DNA of 64,000 bases, from the NCBI RefSeq assembly GCF_013393325.1, contig NZ_QJRC01000092.1, positions 32,882 to 96,881 on the forward strand, given 5' to 3'. Below the pieces are notes generated by a model that did no database searches, was not told the DNA's origin, and saw nothing but the letters and a program-made list of their open reading frames with translations. Both the position numbers and the translations under genes were made by a program. The first letter of the stretch is position 1. Every line of letters begins with the position of its first letter. Below are positions 9,202-17,869 of this stretch, one piece after another. The DNA comes from Pseudomonas hunanensis. Its GTDB lineage: Bacteria; Pseudomonadota; Gammaproteobacteria; Pseudomonadales; Pseudomonadaceae.

Positions 9202-10269
9202 TCAGGCAGGGGTGGCGCTGGTAGCGATCAGTTGCGGTTGTGGCGCACGCTCTTTGGCGATGATGCGCTCCAGCACCTTGCGCGACTGCACGCCGCCAGC
9301 ATCGATGTTCAGCTTCAGCAGGTTGCGCTCGGGGTGGGCCAGCAGGTTCTGCTGCTGGCGTTCGAGCATCTCCAGGTCTTCGCTGAAAATCTTGCCTTGG
9401 CCTTCGCGGATGTTGTCGGTCAGGGTTTGGTCATGCGCGGCGAAGTTGCGTGCCATGCCCCAGAAGTACCAAATCGATGTGTCGGTCTCTGGCGTGATGA
9501 AATCCACCACGATGCTCGACGCCTTGTGCTGCGCCTCGGCGTGGTAGCCACCCTTGCCGGCATGCGCCACACCCACTTCGATCAGCACATGGCTGGGCGG
9601 GGTGAAGCGGCAGATCTGCCAACGGTCCACCGGTACATCATCGGCCAGACCGTTGCCACGCAGGGCCATGCGCCAGAAGGGCGGAGCCATGATGTTTTCC
9701 ATGTGCCGGGCGGTGACCACTTCGTCGCCGGTGACGGTGGTGACTGGCGGGGCCTCGTCGATTTCCTTCTGGCCGATGCTGGAGGCATGCACGTAGGTTT
9801 CGTGGGTGAGGTCCATCAGGTTGTCGATCATCAGGCGGTAGTCGCAACCGATGTGGAACAGCCCGCCACCGTAGGCCCATTCATCATTCACCGCCCATTC
9901 AAGGTGCGGAATCAGCGCCGGGTCGGCCTGCGCCTGGTCGCCTGGCCATACCCAGACAAAGCCATAGCGCTCGACTGCAGCGAAAGTCTTGTTGCAGGGA
10001 AAGCCCCGTACCCGCTGGCCGGGCATCGACACGGTCTTGCCATCGCAGCCCATGACCAGGCCGTGGTAGCCGCATACCAGGTTGCCGTCCTCGACATAGC
10101 CAAGCGACAACGGCGCACCACGGTGCGGGCAGAAATCCTCGACGGCGGCTACACGGTTCTCGTGGCCACGGTAGAACACGATTTTTTCCCCGCAGATCCG
10201 CCGGCCCAAGGGCTTGGTGGCGATCTCGTCGGGGGTGCAGGCAACGTACCAGGTGTTTTTGGGGTACAT
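9202..10269 (-). CDS. vanA: Vanillate O-demethylase oxygenase subunit VanA
   Basis: This 355-residue Rieske non-heme iron oxygenase converts vanillate to protocatechuate plus formaldehyde. The Rieske centre is C47-P-H49 and C66-G-Y-H69. The catalytic domain contains the MDLTHETYVHASSIG stretch that supplies the two His and the Asp-type iron ligands. The N-terminus MYPKNTWYVACTPDEI is typical of VanA. It is the first gene of vanAB; two VanR operators and a possible TTGACC -35 box lie upstream (10301-10394). Confidence 0.95.
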   Translation of the reverse strand: MYPKNTWYVACTPDEIATKPLGRRICGEKIVFYRGHENRVAAVEDFCPHRGAPLSLGYVEDGNLVCGYHGLVMGCDGKTVSMPGQRVRGFPCNKTFAAVERYGFVWVWPGDQAQADPALIPHLEWAVNDEWAYGGGLFHIGCDYRLMIDNLMDLTHETYVHASSIGQKEIDEAPPVTTVTGDEVVTARHMENIMAPPFWRMALRGNGLADDVPVDRWQICRFTPPSHVLIEVGVAHAGKGGYHAEAQHKASSIVVDFITPETDTSIWYFWGMARNFAAHDQTLTDNIREGQGKIFSEDLEMLERQQQNLLAHPERNLLKLNIDAGGVQSRKVLERIIAKERAPQPQLIATSATPA

Positions 10270-10300
10270 GGGAGGCTCTCCGGGGTTTTGTTTTTATTTA

Positions 10301-10394
10301 ATGGATCCATTGAGCCGTTAAAGAAAATCACGGTCAATCTATATTGTGTGTTTATGGTAGGTTTTGTGCGATTATCGGATCTCTGTGGATCCAT
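10301..10394 (-). promoter_or_regulatory. vanAB control region with two VanR operators
   Basis: Two palindromes lie upstream of vanA: ATGGATCCAT at 10301-10310 and GTGGATCCAT at 10385-10394, 84 bp apart (8 helical turns at 10.5 bp). On the minus strand a TTGACC -35 candidate (10332-10337) is followed after 17 bp by CTCAAT (10309-10314), which overlaps the proximal operator. Binding there would block the polymerase, and the distant copy could allow looping. Operator assignment rests on the known VanR palindrome; promoter boxes are inferred. The plus-strand start of the ABC operon at 10483 lies beyond this block. Confidence 0.7.
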
Positions 10395-10482
10395 TGTCGG
10401 CTAGCGATGAGAATCGCAATACGCCTCTGCGACCACGTACCTGCTATTACTTAGCAGACACATCACACACCAAGGCCCCTCG

Positions 10483-11148
10483 ATGCTCGCCATCGAAAAC
10501 CTTCACAAATCATTCCCCACTCCCCAAGGCCCGCTCCCGGTTCTGCAGGGCGTCGATCTGCGCCTGGCACGCGGCAGCAGCCTGGCACTGATGGGCGAGT
10601 CGGGCAGCGGCAAGAGCACCTTGCTGCACCTGGTGGCTGGCCTGGACCGGGCCGACAGCGGCCGCATCCTGATCGACGACGTTGCGCTCGACGGCCGTTC
10701 GGAAGCGTCTCTGGCACAGTGGCGGCGTGAGGGGATTGGCCTGGTGTTCCAGCAATACAACCTGATCAGCAGCCTGGACGTCGGCCTGAACCTGACCTTC
10801 CAGGCTCGCCTGGCCGGGCGGTATGACCCGCATTGGGCGGCTTACCTGGCGCAACGTCTGGGCCTGGCGGGCCTGCTTGCGCGTTACCCGGAACACTTGT
10901 CGGGCGGCCAGCAGCAGCGGGTCGCCATCGGCCGCGCGCTGGCCGGGCGACCGGCATGGCTGCTAGCCGACGAACCCACCGGCAGCCTGGATGAGGCCAG
11001 CAGCGACGAGGTGCTGAACCTGTTGCTGCAGTTGGTTGCCGAAGCCGGCAGCGGTGTGTTGATGGTGACTCACAGCCCACGGTTGGCGGCGCGTTTGCAG
11101 CAGCGCTGCTACCTGCAGGCCGGCTGCGTGCGGCACGAGCAGGGCTGA
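10483..11148 (+). CDS. ABC transporter ATP-binding protein (LolD/MacB class, AttE-like)
   Basis: This 221-residue ATPase has Walker A GESGSGKST at 38-46, Q-loop VFQQYNLISSL near 88, signature LSGGQQQR at 139-146, and Walker B LLADEPTG with D163/E164. The sequence groups with the LolD/MacB/FtsE class that works with FtsX-type permeases and drives mechanical work on the outer side of the membrane rather than pore transport. Its stop overlaps the next start (TGATG), and the permease and a lipocalin-type lipoprotein follow. The Agrobacterium attEFGH cluster has the same parts. Confidence 0.88.
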   Translation: MLAIENLHKSFPTPQGPLPVLQGVDLRLARGSSLALMGESGSGKSTLLHLVAGLDRADSGRILIDDVALDGRSEASLAQWRREGIGLVFQQYNLISSLDVGLNLTFQARLAGRYDPHWAAYLAQRLGLAGLLARYPEHLSGGQQQRVAIGRALAGRPAWLLADEPTGSLDEASSDEVLNLLLQLVAEAGSGVLMVTHSPRLAARLQQRCYLQAGCVRHEQG

Positions 11149-13610
11149 TGAGGCTGTTGTCGCTGGTATTGATGGCGTTGCTCAGCCATTGGCGGCGCCA
11201 CCGCGTGCAGTGCTTGAGTATCTTCACTGGCCTGTGGCTGGCCACGGCGTTGTGGACCGGGGTGCAGGCGCTGAACAGCCAGGCACGCAGTGACTATGCC
11301 CGGGCCAGCGCGGTTTTGGCCGGGCCGTTGCAGGCGCAATTGCTGCCGCGCACTGGCGAGCGCTTCGACCAGGGGTTGTACGTGCAACTGCGCAGGCTGG
11401 GCTGGGCGGTATCACCGGTGCTGGAAGGGCGCTTGCGCCTGCCGGGCGAGCCGGCGCACAGCGTGCGGCTGATTGGCATCGAGCCATTGAGCCTGTCGCC
11501 GGCCAGCAGCATTGCCGGTGTACAACTGCAGGCATTCGACCTGCAGGCTTTTATCGGCACGCCCGGGCAAGCCTGGGTTGGGCCAGACACCTTGCGTCAG
11601 TTGAGCGCAAACCCCGCGCAGCGGGCCCGCGACAGCGAAGGGCAGTTGCTGCCGCCTTTGGTTTTGCAGCCCGCGTTGGCGCCTGGGGTGATGGTGGTGG
11701 ACATCGGCCACGCGCAGGCGTTGCTGCGTGCATCTGGGCAGTTGTCACGCCTGCTGCTGGCCGGGGCACCTGGGCCATTGCCGGCAGATATCGCCCCCTT
11801 CCTCGAACTTCAAACACAGCAGGACGATGGCGGTTTGCAGCGCCTGACCGACAGTTTCCACCTCAACCTGACTGCGCTCGGCCTGCTGGCGTTCATCGTC
11901 GGCTTGTTCATCGCCCACGCCGCCATCGGCCTGGCGCTGGAACAGCGGCGTGGGCTGATCCGCAACTTGCGCGCCAGCGGCATCAGCCTGAAGACCCTGC
12001 TGTATGCACTGTTGCTGGAGTTGGGCCTGTTCGCGGTGCTGGGCGGGCTTGCCGGGATGGCCAGTGGTTATGCCTTGGCCGCGTGGCTGCTGCCCGATGT
12101 GGCCGCCAGTTTGCGCGGCCTGTATGGCGCACAGGTGGCGGGTACGCTGAGCCTGCCCGCGTGGTGGTGGCTGCTGGGCGTGCTGGTGAGTGTATTCGGG
12201 GCATTGCTGGCAGGGCTGGGCAGCGTCATGCGTGCGGCCCGATTGCCGTTGCTGGCGCTGGCGCAACCTCAAGCCTGGCGGCTGGCGCAGGGGCCTTGGC
12301 TGAGGCGTCAGGCATTGTTCGCGGGCTTGCTGCTGTTGCTGGCCTTGGGCTGTGGCGTGTTCGGAGCCAGCCTGCCCAGCGCGTTCGCCATGCTGGCGGG
12401 GTTGCTGCTGGCGGCAGCGCTGCTGTTACCGGGCATGCTCGACCGGGTGCTGGCCTGGCTGGCGCGCCGCTGCCAGCGGCCATTGGCGCAATGGTTCGTT
12501 GCCGACAGCCGCCAGCAACTGCCGGCCCTGAGCCTGGCGTTGATGGCCCTTTTGCTGGCGCTGGCTGCCAGTGTTGGCGTGGGCAGCATGACCGAGGGTT
12601 TTCGCAAGACGTTTGTCGGTTGGCTTGGCCAGCGCCTGTCCGCCGACCTGTATGTCACCCCACGCGATACAGCCCAAGGCCTGCAGATAGTCGAGTGGCT
12701 TGAGCAGCAGCCTGCGGCCAGTGTGGTGCTGCCCGGCTGGCGCGTGGACATTCAACTACAAGGTTGGCCGGTACAAGTGCAGGGCATTGTCGATCACTCC
12801 GTTTATCGAACGCGCTGGCCACTATTGGAACAGCAGCCACATGCCTGGCAGCGACTGGCCCGCGGGCAGGCTGTAATGCTCAGCGAACAGTTGGCCAGGC
12901 GGTTGAAACTGCAACTGGGCGATAACCTCAAGCTGCCTGCGAACACGTCGCCGGCCTTGCCTGTTGTGGGGATCTATGCCGATTACGGCAACCCCAAGGG
13001 GCATGTCCTGGTCAATGCCGGCTGGTTGCGCGAAAACTGGCCACAGGCAACCCTGACCGGCTTGAGCGTCGACTTGGCCGCTGAACGGGTGCCGGCGCTC
13101 AAGGTCGCTCTGCAACGGCATTTTGCCCTCGACGACAGCCGCGTGGTCGAGCAGGCGCGCCTGAAGCGCTGGTCGACCGACGTGTTCAACCGCACCTTTG
13201 CCGCCACCGCTGCCCTCAACAGCCTCACCCTTGGCGTGGCTGGCGTGGCGTTGTTCATCAACCTGTTGACCCTGGGCCAGTCCCGGCTGGGCCAGCTGGC
13301 ACCGCTATGGGCGCTGGGTGTGCGGCGTATGCAACTGGTCTGGCTGAGCCTTGGCCAGACACTCATGCTGAGCAGCCTCACCGTGTTGATGGCGATCCCG
13401 CTGGGGTTGCTGCTGGCCTGGTGCCTGGTCGCGGTGGTCAATGTTCAGGCGTTTGGCTGGCGCCTGCCGCTCTATGTCTTTCCCGTGCAGTTGCTGCAAC
13501 TGGCCATGTTGGGGTTGTTCACCAGTCTGCTGGCCAGCGCCTGGCCGCTGTGGCAGCTGGCGCGCCGCCAGCCGTGCGAACTGTTGAGGCCATTTGCCGA
13601 TGAAGCGTAA
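11148..13610 (+). CDS. FtsX-like ABC permease, 820 residues
   Basis: The long permease has one N-terminal membrane segment (about 18-40), a periplasmic domain (about 45-235), and three segments around 240-350. A second duplicated half follows: segments near 380-470, another periplasmic domain, and three C-terminal segments (about 690-800). This two-half FtsX layout is shared with LolCE-like and AttF/AttG-like permeases. It overlaps the ATPase gene by one base and the lipocalin gene by 11 bp, so the three are translationally linked. Substrate is unknown; transfer of a lipid-like or hydrophobic molecule to the lipoprotein is an inference from the class. Confidence 0.85.
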   Translation: MRLLSLVLMALLSHWRRHRVQCLSIFTGLWLATALWTGVQALNSQARSDYARASAVLAGPLQAQLLPRTGERFDQGLYVQLRRLGWAVSPVLEGRLRLPGEPAHSVRLIGIEPLSLSPASSIAGVQLQAFDLQAFIGTPGQAWVGPDTLRQLSANPAQRARDSEGQLLPPLVLQPALAPGVMVVDIGHAQALLRASGQLSRLLLAGAPGPLPADIAPFLELQTQQDDGGLQRLTDSFHLNLTALGLLAFIVGLFIAHAAIGLALEQRRGLIRNLRASGISLKTLLYALLLELGLFAVLGGLAGMASGYALAAWLLPDVAASLRGLYGAQVAGTLSLPAWWWLLGVLVSVFGALLAGLGSVMRAARLPLLALAQPQAWRLAQGPWLRRQALFAGLLLLLALGCGVFGASLPSAFAMLAGLLLAAALLLPGMLDRVLAWLARRCQRPLAQWFVADSRQQLPALSLALMALLLALAASVGVGSMTEGFRKTFVGWLGQRLSADLYVTPRDTAQGLQIVEWLEQQPAASVVLPGWRVDIQLQGWPVQVQGIVDHSVYRTRWPLLEQQPHAWQRLARGQAVMLSEQLARRLKLQLGDNLKLPANTSPALPVVGIYADYGNPKGHVLVNAGWLRENWPQATLTGLSVDLAAERVPALKVALQRHFALDDSRVVEQARLKRWSTDVFNRTFAATAALNSLTLGVAGVALFINLLTLGQSRLGQLAPLWALGVRRMQLVWLSLGQTLMLSSLTVLMAIPLGLLLAWCLVAVVNVQAFGWRLPLYVFPVQLLQLAMLGLFTSLLASAWPLWQLARRQPCELLRPFADEA

Positions 13611-14655
13611 TGCGTGGCTGTTGCTCAGCGTGTTGTTGTGCGGCTGTGATCAACCAGCACCACAGAGCTATGCCGGGCTTGGGCAGCAGGCCGGCGAATT
13701 CAGCCAGGTGACCCGCGACCATCGGCTGGCATTTCCACAGGACCACGGTCCACACGATGGTTTTCGTATCGAGTGGTGGTATGTCACCGCCAACCTGAAG
13801 GACGCCCAAGGCCGTGACTGGGGCGCCCAGTGGACGCTGTTCCGCTCGGCCCTGCGCCCAGGCCCGGAGACCACCGACTGGAACAGCCCGAACCTGTGGA
13901 TGGGGCACGCGGCCTTGACCGGTCCGGGCGGCCACCAGTCTGGCGAAACCCTGGCGCGCGGCGGTATCGGCCAGGCCGGAGTGCAGGCCCAGCCGTTCCG
14001 AGCGTGGATCGATGACTGGTCGTTGCAGGGCAGGGGCAGTATCGAAAACCTGCAGATGGTCGCCGGTGGCGATGGTTTTCGCTATGACTTGCAGTTGCAC
14101 AGCGATCACCCTCTGGTGCTGCACGGGGAGCAAGGTTACAGCGAGAAATCTGGCAAGGGGCAGGCTTCGTACTATTACAGCCAGCCTTTCTACCAAGTGC
14201 AGGGGCACATTCAGCGTGGCAGCCAGTGCATCGCGGTCACTGGGCAGGCCTGGCTGGACCGGGAATGGAGCAGCCAACCGCTGGCGTCAGGGCAAACGGG
14301 CTGGGACTGGTTTTCGCTGCACCTGGACAGTGGTGCCAAGCTGATGCTGTTTCAGGTACGCGAGGCGCGGGGGGACGCGTACCGCGCTGGGACCTGGGTT
14401 GGGCCGCAGGGTGAGGTGGTGGCGCTGGACGCAGCGCAGATTCAGCTGCAGGCGCAAGCCTGGTCTGCGCAGAAAAACGGCAAAAAGGTGCCGACACGGT
14501 GGCGGGTGCAGGTGCCTGGGCATGGAGTGGATGTGCAGGTTGATGCCGTGGAGCCGCAGGCGTGGATGCAGACGCGATTCCCTTACTGGGAAGGGCCGGT
14601 GCGGTTGAGCGGGAGCGCGGGTGGGCGCGGGTATCTGGAGATGACTGGATATTAG
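13600..14655 (+). CDS. AttH/CrtC-like lipocalin-fold lipoprotein
   Basis: The 351-residue protein has a lipoprotein signal (MKRNAWLLLSVLLCGC, lipidated Cys16). The motif FRIEWWYVTANLKDAQGR near residue 50 is the signature of the AttH/carotenoid 1,2-hydratase-like (hydroxyneurosporene synthase) family, which forms a double lipocalin barrel. WLDREWSSQ near 213 is another conserved family segment. No carotenoid genes are present, so a hydratase role is unlikely; a periplasmic lipid or hydrophobic-ligand carrier fed by the upstream FtsX-type exporter is more plausible. Start 13600 (ATG) lies inside the end of the permease gene. A REP pair follows the stop. Confidence 0.82.
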   Translation: MKRNAWLLLSVLLCGCDQPAPQSYAGLGQQAGEFSQVTRDHRLAFPQDHGPHDGFRIEWWYVTANLKDAQGRDWGAQWTLFRSALRPGPETTDWNSPNLWMGHAALTGPGGHQSGETLARGGIGQAGVQAQPFRAWIDDWSLQGRGSIENLQMVAGGDGFRYDLQLHSDHPLVLHGEQGYSEKSGKGQASYYYSQPFYQVQGHIQRGSQCIAVTGQAWLDREWSSQPLASGQTGWDWFSLHLDSGAKLMLFQVREARGDAYRAGTWVGPQGEVVALDAAQIQLQAQAWSAQKNGKKVPTRWRVQVPGHGVDVQVDAVEPQAWMQTRFPYWEGPVRLSGSAGGRGYLEMTGY

Positions 14656-14676
14656 TCAGTCTGGTCATGACGCGGT

Positions 14677-14800
14677 CCCTTGTAGGAGCGGCCTTGTGTC
14701 GCGATAGGGCCGCAAAGCGGCCCCAACAATGTTGGGGCGATTCGAAGATCCTGGGGGGGCTTCGCACCCCGATCGCGACACAAGGCCGCTCCTACAAGGG
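14677..14800. repeat. REP pair (BIME-like) between convergent genes
   Basis: Two 29-nt arms in perfect inverted orientation (14677-14705 and 14772-14800) carry the putida REP core TGTAGGAGCGGCCTTGTGTC. The spacer holds three further small hairpins, including GGGCCGC-AAA-GCGGCCC. It sits between the lipocalin gene (+) and the enoyl-CoA hydratase gene (-), where it can act as a bidirectional end signal. A second pair of the same family is at 38973-39086. Confidence 0.9.
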
Positions 14801-14815
14801 GCCACGCCAGCCTGT

Positions 14816-15562
14816 TCAATCCTTGATGAGTGCGCGCAGCACAGCTCGTGCATCTTCGCTGCGCAAGCACTCGATGAACAACCGGCTTTCCCGCGCCACT
14901 GTGTCTTCAAGCTCCGCTCGCTGGCTGTCCTTGAGCAACCGCTTGCTGATGCGCAATGCCGCCTGCGGATAGCCTTGCAGCTGCCGCGCCAGGGTGCGGG
15001 CAGCCGCCAGGCACTGCGCGCCGTCTTCATGCAGTTCATTGGCCAGCCCCCAGGCCACCATCTGTTCGCCATCGAGCAACGCGTTGGCCAGCAGCAAGCG
15101 CGCCGCACGGGCCTGGCCAAGCAAACGCGGCAGCAACAGGCTGGAGCCGAACTCCGGGCACACACCCAATGGCGCGAAGGGCATGCGCAGTTTGGTCGAG
15201 CGGCTGACCAGCACCTGGTCGCAATGCAGCAACAGGGTGGCCCCGATGCCGATCGCCGCGCCACTGACCGCTGCGATCAGCGGCTTGTCCAGCCCCATGA
15301 CTACCCGCATTAGGCGGAACACCGGGCTGTCCAGGTCGCTGGGCGGGTTGTCGAGGAAGTCGCGCAGGTCGTTGCCAGCGCTGAAGCAGTGCGGCCCACC
15401 GGTGATGATGATGGCGTCGACATCAGGGTTTTCACCCGCCGCCAGCAGCAGGTCGCCCAGCTGTTGGTACATGGCGGTGTTCAGGGCATTGAGCTTGTCG
15501 GGGCGGTTGAAGGCCAGGGTCAGCAGCCCTTGGTCCAGGTCGCGTGTGATCAGGTCGTTCAT
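14816..15562 (-). CDS. Enoyl-CoA hydratase/isomerase family protein
   Basis: The 248-residue crotonase-fold protein has the family CoA-binding and oxyanion segments: FSAGNDLRDFLD near 64 and AAVSGAAIGIGATLLLHCD near 98. I used the ATG at 15562 (MNDLITRD), since the frame to 15595 adds a non-family leader. In the oxyanion region near residue 120-130 the sequence is PFAPLGVCPEFGSS; the Glu there resembles isomerases as much as hydratases, so the reaction cannot be fixed. It is divergent from a TetR-family regulator 99 bp away, its likely controller. Confidence 0.85.
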   Translation of the reverse strand: MNDLITRDLDQGLLTLAFNRPDKLNALNTAMYQQLGDLLLAAGENPDVDAIIITGGPHCFSAGNDLRDFLDNPPSDLDSPVFRLMRVVMGLDKPLIAAVSGAAIGIGATLLLHCDQVLVSRSTKLRMPFAPLGVCPEFGSSLLLPRLLGQARAARLLLANALLDGEQMVAWGLANELHEDGAQCLAAARTLARQLQGYPQAALRISKRLLKDSQRAELEDTVARESRLFIECLRSEDARAVLRALIKD

Positions 15563-15661
15563 GGCAGCCGCTTTTATTGTTGTGGGCAGGTGCAAGGGTT
15601 TATCACGCTGTCCGGCTTGTTGTACAGTCGTTCAGTCCAGCCCCTAACCCGAGACCCACCG

Positions 15662-16306
15662 ATGACTCAGGAAGCCCGCTACCACCGCATGCTGCCGGAA
15701 CTGCGCAAAGCCAACCTGGTCGAGGCGACCTTGGTGTGCCTCAAGCGCCATGGCTTTCAGGGGGCGTCGATCCGCAAGATCTCGGCTGAAGCCGGGGTTT
15801 CGGTGGGGTTGATCAGCCATCATTACGCCGGCAAGGACGAACTGGTGGCCGAGGCCTACATGGCCGTTACCGGCCGGGTGATGGGCCTGCTGCGCGAGGC
15901 CATGGCCCAGGCTGCGCCCAATGCCCGCGAGCGGCTGTCGGCGTTCTTCCGCGCCTCGTTCTGCGCCGAGCTGCTCGACCCGCAATTGCTCGATGCCTGG
16001 CTGGCTTTCTGGGGCGCGGTGAAGACCGCCGACGCCATCAACCAGGTACACGACCACTCTTACGGCGAGTACCGCAACGAGCTCAGCCGGCTGCTGGCCA
16101 AACTGGCCGAGGAAGAGGGCTGGCAGGGTTTCGATGCCGACCTGGCGGCCATCAGCCTGAGCGCCTTGCTCGATGGCCTGTGGCTGGAGTCGGGGCTCAA
16201 CCCCGGCACCTTCACCCCCGAGCAGGGCGTGGTCATCTGCGAGGCCTGGGTCGATGGCTTGCAGGCCGGTGGTCGGCGGCGCTTCAGCCTGCCCGAGGGC
16301 TGTTGA
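15662..16306 (+). CDS. TetR-family regulator, BetI-like
   Basis: The 214-residue protein has an N-terminal HTH (LVEATLVCLKRHGFQGASIRKISAEAGVSVGLISHHYAGKDELV, about 15-60) followed by a BetI-type C-terminal domain. HTH and length match BetI, the choline-responsive repressor, but no betAB or betT genes are nearby, so choline is not supported. Divergence from the enoyl-CoA hydratase gene suggests a CoA-ester or related acid as ligand. It could also affect aruR, which starts 74 bp downstream in the same direction. Confidence 0.82.
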   Translation: MTQEARYHRMLPELRKANLVEATLVCLKRHGFQGASIRKISAEAGVSVGLISHHYAGKDELVAEAYMAVTGRVMGLLREAMAQAAPNARERLSAFFRASFCAELLDPQLLDAWLAFWGAVKTADAINQVHDHSYGEYRNELSRLLAKLAEEEGWQGFDADLAAISLSALLDGLWLESGLNPGTFTPEQGVVICEAWVDGLQAGGRRRFSLPEGC

Positions 16307-16379
16307 TCGCCCGTTCAGTAACGAGTACGCTGCTGTCGCGAGTGTGTAGAACAACACCAATAAAAAGAGACGACACGCA

Positions 16380-17096
16380 ATGACGCCTCGGGTATTGATC
16401 GTCGATGACGATCCGCTTATTCGTGACTTGCTGCAGGCCTATCTGTCCCAGGAAGGCTACGACGTGCACTGCGCCGACACGGCGGAAAAGGCCGAAGCCC
16501 TGCTCGGCAGCCAGGATGTCGACCTGGTGCTGCTGGACATCCGCCTGCCTGGCAAGGACGGCCTCACCCTGACCCGCGAGCTACGGGTGCGCTCGGAGGT
16601 CGGCATCATCCTCATCACCGGGCGCAATGACGACATCGACCGCATCGTCGGCCTGGAATGCGGCGCCGACGATTATGTCATCAAACCGCTCAACCCCCGC
16701 GAGCTGGTGTCCCGTGCCAAAAACCTGATCCGCCGCGTGCGCCATGCCCGCGAGGTACACCCGGCCCCGGCCTGCGCGCAATCGCTGAAGCAGTTCGCCG
16801 ACTGGGCGCTGGACACCGATCGCCGTCGCCTGATCGACGCCCGTGGCGGGCAAACCCTGCTGACCCACGGCGAGTTTCAACTGCTCAGCGTGTTTCTGCG
16901 CAACAGCGGCCACACCCTTAGCCGCGACCAGCTGATGGACCAGATTCGCAACCGCGAGTGGGTGCCCAACGACCGCTCCATCGATGTGCTGGTCGGGCGC
17001 CTGCGCCGCAAGCTGCATGACGATCCGGCCGAGCCACAGCTGATCATCACCATCCACGGCACCGGCTACCTGTTCACCGCCAGTGTGGCGGCATGA
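16380..17096 (+). CDS. aruR: OmpR-family response regulator AruR of the arginine transaminase pathway
   Basis: The 238-residue response regulator has a receiver domain 4-115 with acidic pocket D9-D10-D11, phospho-acceptor D53 (LLDIRLPGKDG) and conserved Lys in KPLNPREL. A winged-helix domain follows (about 140-235) with RSIDVLVGRLRRKL and the GTGYLF end. It is close to TorR in wording (ITGRNDDIDRIVGLECGADDYV). The identity as AruR comes from context: binding protein, hybrid kinase, permease, enoyl-CoA hydratase, acyl-CoA dehydrogenase, aruI and aruH follow, as in the ATA locus of P. aeruginosa. Its stop overlaps the next start (ATGA). Candidate target repeats lie at 20121-20180. Confidence 0.85.
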   Translation: MTPRVLIVDDDPLIRDLLQAYLSQEGYDVHCADTAEKAEALLGSQDVDLVLLDIRLPGKDGLTLTRELRVRSEVGIILITGRNDDIDRIVGLECGADDYVIKPLNPRELVSRAKNLIRRVRHAREVHPAPACAQSLKQFADWALDTDRRRLIDARGGQTLLTHGEFQLLSVFLRNSGHTLSRDQLMDQIRNREWVPNDRSIDVLVGRLRRKLHDDPAEPQLIITIHGTGYLFTASVAA

Positions 17097-17869
17097 GCCA
17101 CTGCGCCTGGCTGTCGGCACTTGCGCTGTGTGTTGCGCAGGCCAATGCCAGCGAGCCGGTGCGGTATTGCGACTACCCGGTGTACCCACCCATTTCCTGG
17201 AGCGATGGCCACCAAGTGCGTGGGCTTGCCCCAACCGTGGTGCGTGAGCTGTTCGCACGCCTGGGCTACCCGGTGCAAACCGTGGTACTGGGCAACTGGA
17301 AGCGCTGCCTGCTGGACGCCGCCGCCGGGCGGGTGGACGTGGTGCTGGCCTACAACAGCGACCAGCGCGACCAGCGCATGCGTTTTTCCACGGTGCCGGT
17401 GTTGCGCGAGGAAGTGGCTGTGTTCTACAACCGCAAGCGGCCGGTGCAGTTCCAGCAACTGGAGGACCTGGCCGGCTACCGTGGCGGCCTGTTATACGGT
17501 GAAAGCTACGGCGCTGAGTTCGACCGCTTCGTCGCCCGCCACCAGAACATCGAGCGGGTGTCGTCCAGCCAGCAGAACTTTGGCAAGCTGATCCGCGGCC
17601 GCATCGACTACGTGATCCAGGAGCGGCGTACTGGCCAACTGTTCATCGAACACTTGCCCGGCGCGCAGGACATCCGCGTGCTGCCCACTGCACTGAGCGT
17701 GGACTATCTGCGTGTAGCCGTGTCGCGGCAATCCCCCCTGAGCCAGCACATGGATGAAATCGACGAGCAGCTGCAGCGCATGAACCGGGCTGGCGAGATC
17801 GAGCGCTGGCTGGAGCAAAGCGAAGTCACCTACCGCGACATGATCAAGCTGCCGGCGGATGCCCGATGA
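17093..17869 (+). CDS. Periplasmic solute-binding protein (SBP_bac_3 type) linked to a two-component system
   Basis: The 258-residue protein has a signal peptide (cleavage expected after Ala-Asn-Ala, about residue 19). The fold resembles family 3 amino-acid binding proteins: LAPTVVRELFARLGY near 45, WKRCLLDAAAGRVDVVLAYNSD, and a hinge Asp/Arg pattern further on. It overlaps aruR and aruS by ATGA junctions on both sides and has no ABC permease or ATPase next to it. The simplest reading is a ligand sensor that presents a bound amino acid to the periplasmic domain of AruS, as TorT does for TorS. Arginine or its keto acid is the obvious ligand, but this is inference. Confidence 0.82.
   Translation: MSHCAWLSALALCVAQANASEPVRYCDYPVYPPISWSDGHQVRGLAPTVVRELFARLGYPVQTVVLGNWKRCLLDAAAGRVDVVLAYNSDQRDQRMRFSTVPVLREEVAVFYNRKRPVQFQQLEDLAGYRGGLLYGESYGAEFDRFVARHQNIERVSSSQQNFGKLIRGRIDYVIQERRTGQLFIEHLPGAQDIRVLPTALSVDYLRVAVSRQSPLSQHMDEIDEQLQRMNRAGEIERWLEQSEVTYRDMIKLPADAR

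Noticed and set aside
13600..14655. Carotenoid hydratase (crtC) function
   Set aside because: The family motif is shared, but no carotenoid genes exist nearby and the protein is a lipoprotein tied to an ABC exporter.
14677..14800. Repeated hairpins considered as a CRISPR or an sRNA
   Set aside because: Only one inverted pair with a putida REP core; no equal-length spacers, no cas genes, no promoter seen.
15662..16306. Calling the TetR protein the choline regulator BetI
   Set aside because: The fold fits, but no betA, betB or betT gene is present and the divergent partner is an enoyl-CoA hydratase.
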